36,948 nt of DNA, taken from the NCBI GenBank assembly GCA_022781925.1, contig JALESO010000065.1:1-36948 (forward strand). The letters are read 5' to 3'. Of the stretch, positions 33,365 to 36,948 are shown piece by piece; position 1 is the stretch's first letter; each line of letters opens with the position of its first letter. The position numbers and the translations under genes were made by a program. Source of the DNA: Lachnospiraceae bacterium. GTDB lineage: Bacteria; Bacillota; Clostridia; Lachnospirales; Lachnospiraceae. The notes below the pieces were generated by a model. That model ran no database searches. It saw nothing but the letters and a program-made list of their open reading frames with translations, and was not told the DNA's origin.

Positions 33365-34045
33365 ATGGAACAGTACAAACAGGAATTTATCGAATTTATG
33401 GTAGAAAGCGATGTTTTAAAATTTGGAGAGTTTACCTTGAAAAGCGGCAGAAAGTCTCCGTTTTTTATGAATGCAGGAGCATATGTGACAGGTTCCCAGT
33501 TAAAGAGACTTGGCGAGTATTATGCAAAAGCAATTCACGATAAATACGGCGATGATTTTGACGTTTTATTCGGACCGGCATACAAAGGAATCCCAATCAG
33601 TGTCGTGACAGCTATCGCTTACAGCGAGTTATACGGAAAAGAGATCCGTTACTGCTCTGACCGTAAAGAAGAAAAAGACCACGGAGCAGATAAAGGAAGT
33701 TTCCTTGGAAGCAAACTGCAGGACGGCGACCGCGTCGTTATGATCGAGGATGTTACCACTTCCGGAAAATCCATGGAAGAGACTGTCCCGAAGGTACGCG
33801 GTGCGGCAAATGTGGAAATCGTAGGTCTGATGGTATCCCTGGATCGTATGGAAATCGGAAAAGGCGGTCAGAAGTGTGCCCTCGAGGAGGTAAAGGAGCT
33901 CTATGGTTTTGAGACAAATGCCATCGTAACTATGGCAGAGGTGGTAGAACATCTTTACAACCGTGAGTGCAACGGCAAAGTTGTCATCGATGATACATTA
34001 AAAGCTGCCATTGACGCATATTATGAGCAGTATGGTGCAAAATAA
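33365..34045 (+). CDS. pyrE: Orotate phosphoribosyltransferase
   Basis: Transfers ribose 5-phosphate from PRPP to orotate to give OMP in pyrimidine synthesis. 226 residues. Seen: the PRPP-binding motif VVMIEDVTTSGKS (124-136), the FGPAYKGIP loop (69-77) and the mobile loop with DRKEEKDHG (99-107). AAGGAGG ten bases ahead sets the start; an ATG six bases earlier (33357) is out of frame. Other pyr genes are absent, and no PyrR-type attenuator was seen in the 220 bases in front. The VanZ-like gene follows after 10 bases. Confidence 0.97.
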   Translation: MEQYKQEFIEFMVESDVLKFGEFTLKSGRKSPFFMNAGAYVTGSQLKRLGEYYAKAIHDKYGDDFDVLFGPAYKGIPISVVTAIAYSELYGKEIRYCSDRKEEKDHGADKGSFLGSKLQDGDRVVMIEDVTTSGKSMEETVPKVRGAANVEIVGLMVSLDRMEIGKGGQKCALEEVKELYGFETNAIVTMAEVVEHLYNRECNGKVVIDDTLKAAIDAYYEQYGAK

Positions 34046-34055
34046 GCATTGAAGC

Positions 34056-34544
34056 ATGTTTATAAACAATCATAAAAAACAAATTCGACTTTTATGCAGA
34101 GTAATGTTTGCGTTGTATATCGCCGGTCTGGTTTATTTCCTGTTTTTTGCAGAAATGTTGGACCGGACCGGTATTGAGCGCAGTTATCGATACAATTTAA
34201 TTCCGTTCAGGGAGATACGAAGATTCATCGTGTATGCGGATCTTCTGGGACCGGTGGCAGTGATTTCCAATTTATTTGGAAATATTGCCATTTTTATGCC
34301 ATTTGGTTTTCTGGTCCCGATCCTTGGCAGAAAAAAACGGAAATTCTGGTTCACAGCACTGGCAAGTTTTGAACTGAGTCTGAGCGTGGAATGTATCCAG
34401 CTTATAACCCGGACCGGTTGCTTTGATGTGGACGATATTTTCCTGAATACAATCGGTGGAATATTAGGGTATCTGGTCTATGCACTGATGCAGCGTAAGC
34501 GGGACCGGGATGCCGATGCCAGAAGGCTGAAAGAAAGATCATAA
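34056..34544 (+). CDS. VanZ-like family membrane protein
   Basis: A 162-residue membrane protein with about four helices (14-32, 64-90, 98-118, 132-148). Conserved VanZ features are seen: YRYNLIPFREI after helix 1, NLFGNIAIFMPFGFLVP, SVECIQLITRTGCFDVDDIFLNTIGGILGY. VanZ of Tn1546 gives low-level teicoplanin resistance, but most chromosomal relatives have no known role. A weak ribosome site suggests translation coupled to pyrE just upstream. A strongly basic C-terminal tail is present. Confidence 0.88.
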   Translation: MFINNHKKQIRLLCRVMFALYIAGLVYFLFFAEMLDRTGIERSYRYNLIPFREIRRFIVYADLLGPVAVISNLFGNIAIFMPFGFLVPILGRKKRKFWFTALASFELSLSVECIQLITRTGCFDVDDIFLNTIGGILGYLVYALMQRKRDRDADARRLKERS

Positions 34545-34635
34545 ATTTTTTCAGACTGTCGGTGCCTGTGAAGTATGTCGGCGAGGTAACGCAGATATAT
34601 TTTGCGGCGCATGTGAATAAATGAGGAGGCAACGT

Positions 34636-34980
34636 ATGGCAAGCAACAGAAGAAAATATTTTCGCCGGACACGCAAGACCCGGATGAGGGATTTAAAACA
34701 TTCCCCTACCGGGATTTTGTCTTTTTGTACGGCAATGGCTGCACTGGCAGTGTTTTTAACGGCAGTGGTACAGTCATTTCTTGCATCCGGTGAAGGCGGA
34801 TATAAAGTAGGCGGTCTGGGATTGATCGGACTGATCCTGGCACTGGGAGCGTTGCTCTGTGGTATTTTTGCAGTAAAAGAGCCAAAAATCAGACCGCTGC
34901 TTCCGAGACTTGGCATTGTGTTCGGTGCAGTGCTTACCGTTGGTCTTGGCGGCATGTACATATTCGGTCTGGTAGGATAA
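34636..34980 (+). CDS. Small membrane protein (DUF6142-like)
   Basis: A 114-residue protein: very basic N-terminus (RRKYFRRTRKTRMRD), then three hydrophobic segments (about 25-45, 57-78 and 90-112). It resembles the DUF6142 group common in Lachnospiraceae, often near an M29 aminopeptidase; that association is from memory. GAGGAGG ahead of 34636 sets the start; an earlier in-frame ATG at 34621 is part of that site. The aminopeptidase gene follows 22 bases later, so the two are likely cotranscribed. Function unknown. Confidence 0.75.
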   Translation: MASNRRKYFRRTRKTRMRDLKHSPTGILSFCTAMAALAVFLTAVVQSFLASGEGGYKVGGLGLIGLILALGALLCGIFAVKEPKIRPLLPRLGIVFGAVLTVGLGGMYIFGLVG

Positions 34981-35002
34981 AAATCAGTAGGAGAAAAATA
35001 AT

Positions 35003-36948
35003 ATGGGTGACAGCATTTGGAATAATTTTTTAGATGAAACAATGAAAGAACGATATGAGTTGGTGGCGGAGCGGATCGTGGAGATCAGTAAAGAGCCACA
35101 GGTGCCGGAATGTTACAAAGACTATTTTTCAGAGGCAGCAGCTTATCTGGAGAAAACGATGGAATTATGTCAGATGGCAATAGCGGGAACTTTGCAGCAG
35201 CGCAGTCTGGAGACCTGCAAGGGAGATCAGGAGTTTTTGTATCATCATATGCTTCCGGCCTATTATGCGGAGAGTTATGCAAATCCAGCCTATGCAGTTA
35301 CTGTTTTTGGAGAAAAAGAAGGAGAACTGCTTAGTTTTCTGCGGGCAGAGCTGGATGTGGCGATTGCTTATGCCTTTGAGGGAAAACTGGCAGAATTGAC
35401 TTTACTGATAGAACTTTTTGTACAGGTGTACAATTGTTTTGAAGAGGAAGATGTACAGGAAGCAAAACAGACGATTTACTGGTATTTCCATGATTACAGT
35501 GAAGTCTTTGTGGAGAATCAGATCCGGGAAATGATCGACCCGGTGGATAGTCTGTACAAAAAGATTATTATGAAAGCAGATCTGTCGGATCTCAGTTATC
35601 TGTATCAATATGGATTCTATATCGGAGAAAACGAACTCGGTATTGCAGCATTTTTAAATGAACTTTCCGAGGAAGAGATTCAGAGCATGGCGGACACTTA
35701 TACAGAAGGATACCGCATTGGATTTGAAATTACAGGCAAGGATATCAAGAAGAAAAAGACGGTGCAGATCCACTATCAGGTTGGATTTGAGCGTATGATC
35801 CGTGCCGCGATCCGGAATTTTGAAAAAATCGGACTGCAGGCAACGATCAGCAGAGAGGCGTCTTCTTCGTTTCATAACAGAGGCACTTCGAAACGCTGTG
35901 CTTATGCAACCAGTGTAAACCGCCAGTATGATTTTGACCATAAAGAAGATAAAGCGTTCTATTTTGACAAAGCATTTGTGGAGCGTCGTCTGGAAGTGCT
36001 GCGCACCGTATTTGAGCAGCATAAGATTCAGGCAGCAGAACATGGCGGACCGGCTGTGCTGGAAGTGTTCGGTGAGGAACCGTTTTCTCCGGAGAAAAAA
36101 GAGGCGTCTATTCATTATCATGACCGCCAGCAGGAACTGGTGGTTTACAATGCCTCCATGTCCGGTCAGATCACAAACGAATATATCAAAGGAGAGGAGC
36201 GCAGTTTTACCATCATTGCGTATCCGATTCCGGAGATCGGTGATCAGTTTAAGGAAATTTTTGCAGAAACCGTTGTGATCAATACACTGGATTATGCAAA
36301 GTATCAGAAGATGCAGCAGTGTATCATTGACGTACTGGACAGTGGTACAAAAGTACACATTACCGGTCGTGGCGGCAATCGTACCGATCTGACCGTAGCC
36401 CTTCATCCGCTGACCGATCCGGACAAACAGACCATTTTTGAGAACTGTGTGGCAGATGTCAATATTCCGGTTGGTGAAGTGTTTACGTCTCCGGTTCTGG
36501 CAGGAACAAACGGAACACTGCATGTATCGGAAGTATTCCTGAACGGTCTGCAGTATCTTGATCTGGAGATTGTGTTTAAGGACGGTATGATTGAGCGTTA
36601 TAATTGTGGAAACTTTGCAGATGAAGCACAAAACAAGGCATATATCCGTGACAATATCCTGATGCGTCATGAGACACTTCCGATGGGCGAGTTTGCCATC
36701 GGTACCAATACAACCGCATACCGTATGGCAAAAGAATATCAGATTGGAGCGAAACTTCCAATCCTGATTGCAGAAAAGACAGGTCCGCATTTTGCAGTAG
36801 GAGATACCTGCTATTCCCATGCGGAAGATACCGCAGTATACAACCCGAATGGCAAGGAGATCATTGCACGGGATAATGAGAAGAGCCTGCTTCGTAAAGA
36901 GGATATGTCGAAGGCATACTTTAACTGCCATACGGATATCACCATTCC
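35003..36948 (+). CDS. M29-family aminopeptidase with long N-terminal extension (3' end cut by window)
   Basis: A metal-dependent leucyl-type aminopeptidase; 648 residues are visible and the frame is open at the edge. The M29 domain covers about 250 onward, with candidate ligands Glu492 (GEVFTSP), Glu563 (MGEFAIGTN), His596 (GPHFAVGD), and His643/Asp645 (CHTD) at the very end. Offsets against the ~410-aa Thermus-type enzyme are about 240-265, so some 240 residues precede the standard domain. That extension is acidic and helical, without signal peptide or known motif, so the enzyme is probably cytoplasmic. AGGAGAAAA precedes the ATG at 35003. Confidence 0.92.
   Translation, partial: MGDSIWNNFLDETMKERYELVAERIVEISKEPQVPECYKDYFSEAAAYLEKTMELCQMAIAGTLQQRSLETCKGDQEFLYHHMLPAYYAESYANPAYAVTVFGEKEGELLSFLRAELDVAIAYAFEGKLAELTLLIELFVQVYNCFEEEDVQEAKQTIYWYFHDYSEVFVENQIREMIDPVDSLYKKIIMKADLSDLSYLYQYGFYIGENELGIAAFLNELSEEEIQSMADTYTEGYRIGFEITGKDIKKKKTVQIHYQVGFERMIRAAIRNFEKIGLQATISREASSSFHNRGTSKRCAYATSVNRQYDFDHKEDKAFYFDKAFVERRLEVLRTVFEQHKIQAAEHGGPAVLEVFGEEPFSPEKKEASIHYHDRQQELVVYNASMSGQITNEYIKGEERSFTIIAYPIPEIGDQFKEIFAETVVINTLDYAKYQKMQQCIIDVLDSGTKVHITGRGGNRTDLTVALHPLTDPDKQTIFENCVADVNIPVGEVFTSPVLAGTNGTLHVSEVFLNGLQYLDLEIVFKDGMIERYNCGNFADEAQNKAYIRDNILMRHETLPMGEFAIGTNTTAYRMAKEYQIGAKLPILIAEKTGPHFAVGDTCYSHAEDTAVYNPNGKEIIARDNEKSLLRKEDMSKAYFNCHTDITI

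Noticed and set aside
35654..36931. 425-codon minus-strand frame
   Set aside because: Lies opposite the M29 aminopeptidase, whose metal ligands are all present in the plus frame.

Overview
The window reads as chromosomal DNA of an anaerobic, low-to-mid GC Firmicute, most likely a gut Lachnospiraceae member (Blautia / Mediterraneibacter / Dorea type). Grounds: strong AGGAGG ribosome binding sites, a lysine riboswitch ahead of dapA, a class III fructose-bisphosphatase, an ammonia-dependent asparagine synthetase, a flavodiiron protein with fused flavin reductase and rubredoxin, and many ferredoxin or flavin enzymes. The genus is inference. No rRNA, tRNA, CRISPR array or transposase gene was seen.

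Layout. 1-2.7 kb (minus strand): an Fe-alcohol dehydrogenase overlapping a truncated aldehyde dehydrogenase, preceded by a small membrane protein. 3-7.5 kb: a DUF362 ferredoxin protein, a flavodiiron protein diverging from a Crp/Fnr regulator, a short membrane peptide and a corrinoid adenosyltransferase-like ATPase. 7.5-12 kb: lysine riboswitch, dapA, a multi-hairpin element, dapB, and fbp. 12-17.1 kb: a MarR-type regulator with a His/Met-rich tract, then a heterodimeric ABC exporter. 17.1-19 kb: two structured intergenic elements and a MATE exporter.

19.3-27.6 kb is the most interesting part, a compact and more AT-rich catabolic cluster: MFS transporter, LysR regulator, PhlG/phloretin-hydrolase-like protein, two-cluster ferredoxin, FAD reductase of the fumarate/APS reductase type, FabK/nitronate-monooxygenase-like flavoenzyme, second MFS transporter, and a second PhlG-like hydrolase. 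This looks like uptake, flavin-dependent reduction and C-C bond hydrolysis of an aromatic (polyphenol-like) compound. The substrate is unknown. The second hydrolase keeps the expected Zn ligands. The first has lost the His ligands but keeps the Glu ligands. A bipartite motif, CATGAGCTCAT then 8 bases then AGCATTTCA, precedes both the first transporter and the first hydrolase.

27.6-37 kb is mostly housekeeping: asnA, an HD-domain phosphohydrolase, an ACMSD-like amidohydrolase, L-lactate dehydrogenase, a Nudix hydrolase, pyrE, a VanZ-like protein, a small membrane protein, and an M29 aminopeptidase with a long N-terminal extension that runs off the window.

The intergenic DNA is rich in structured repeats. 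Two ~285-bp elements (17362-17643 and 27613-27902, inverted to each other) sit directly after the stop codons of their upstream genes and share long hairpins with compensatory base changes. A 28-bp palindrome occurs at 6954 and 29474, and a 38-bp hairpin repeat at 30155 and 33235. Large inverted-repeat elements lie at 8844-9035 and 17155-17327.
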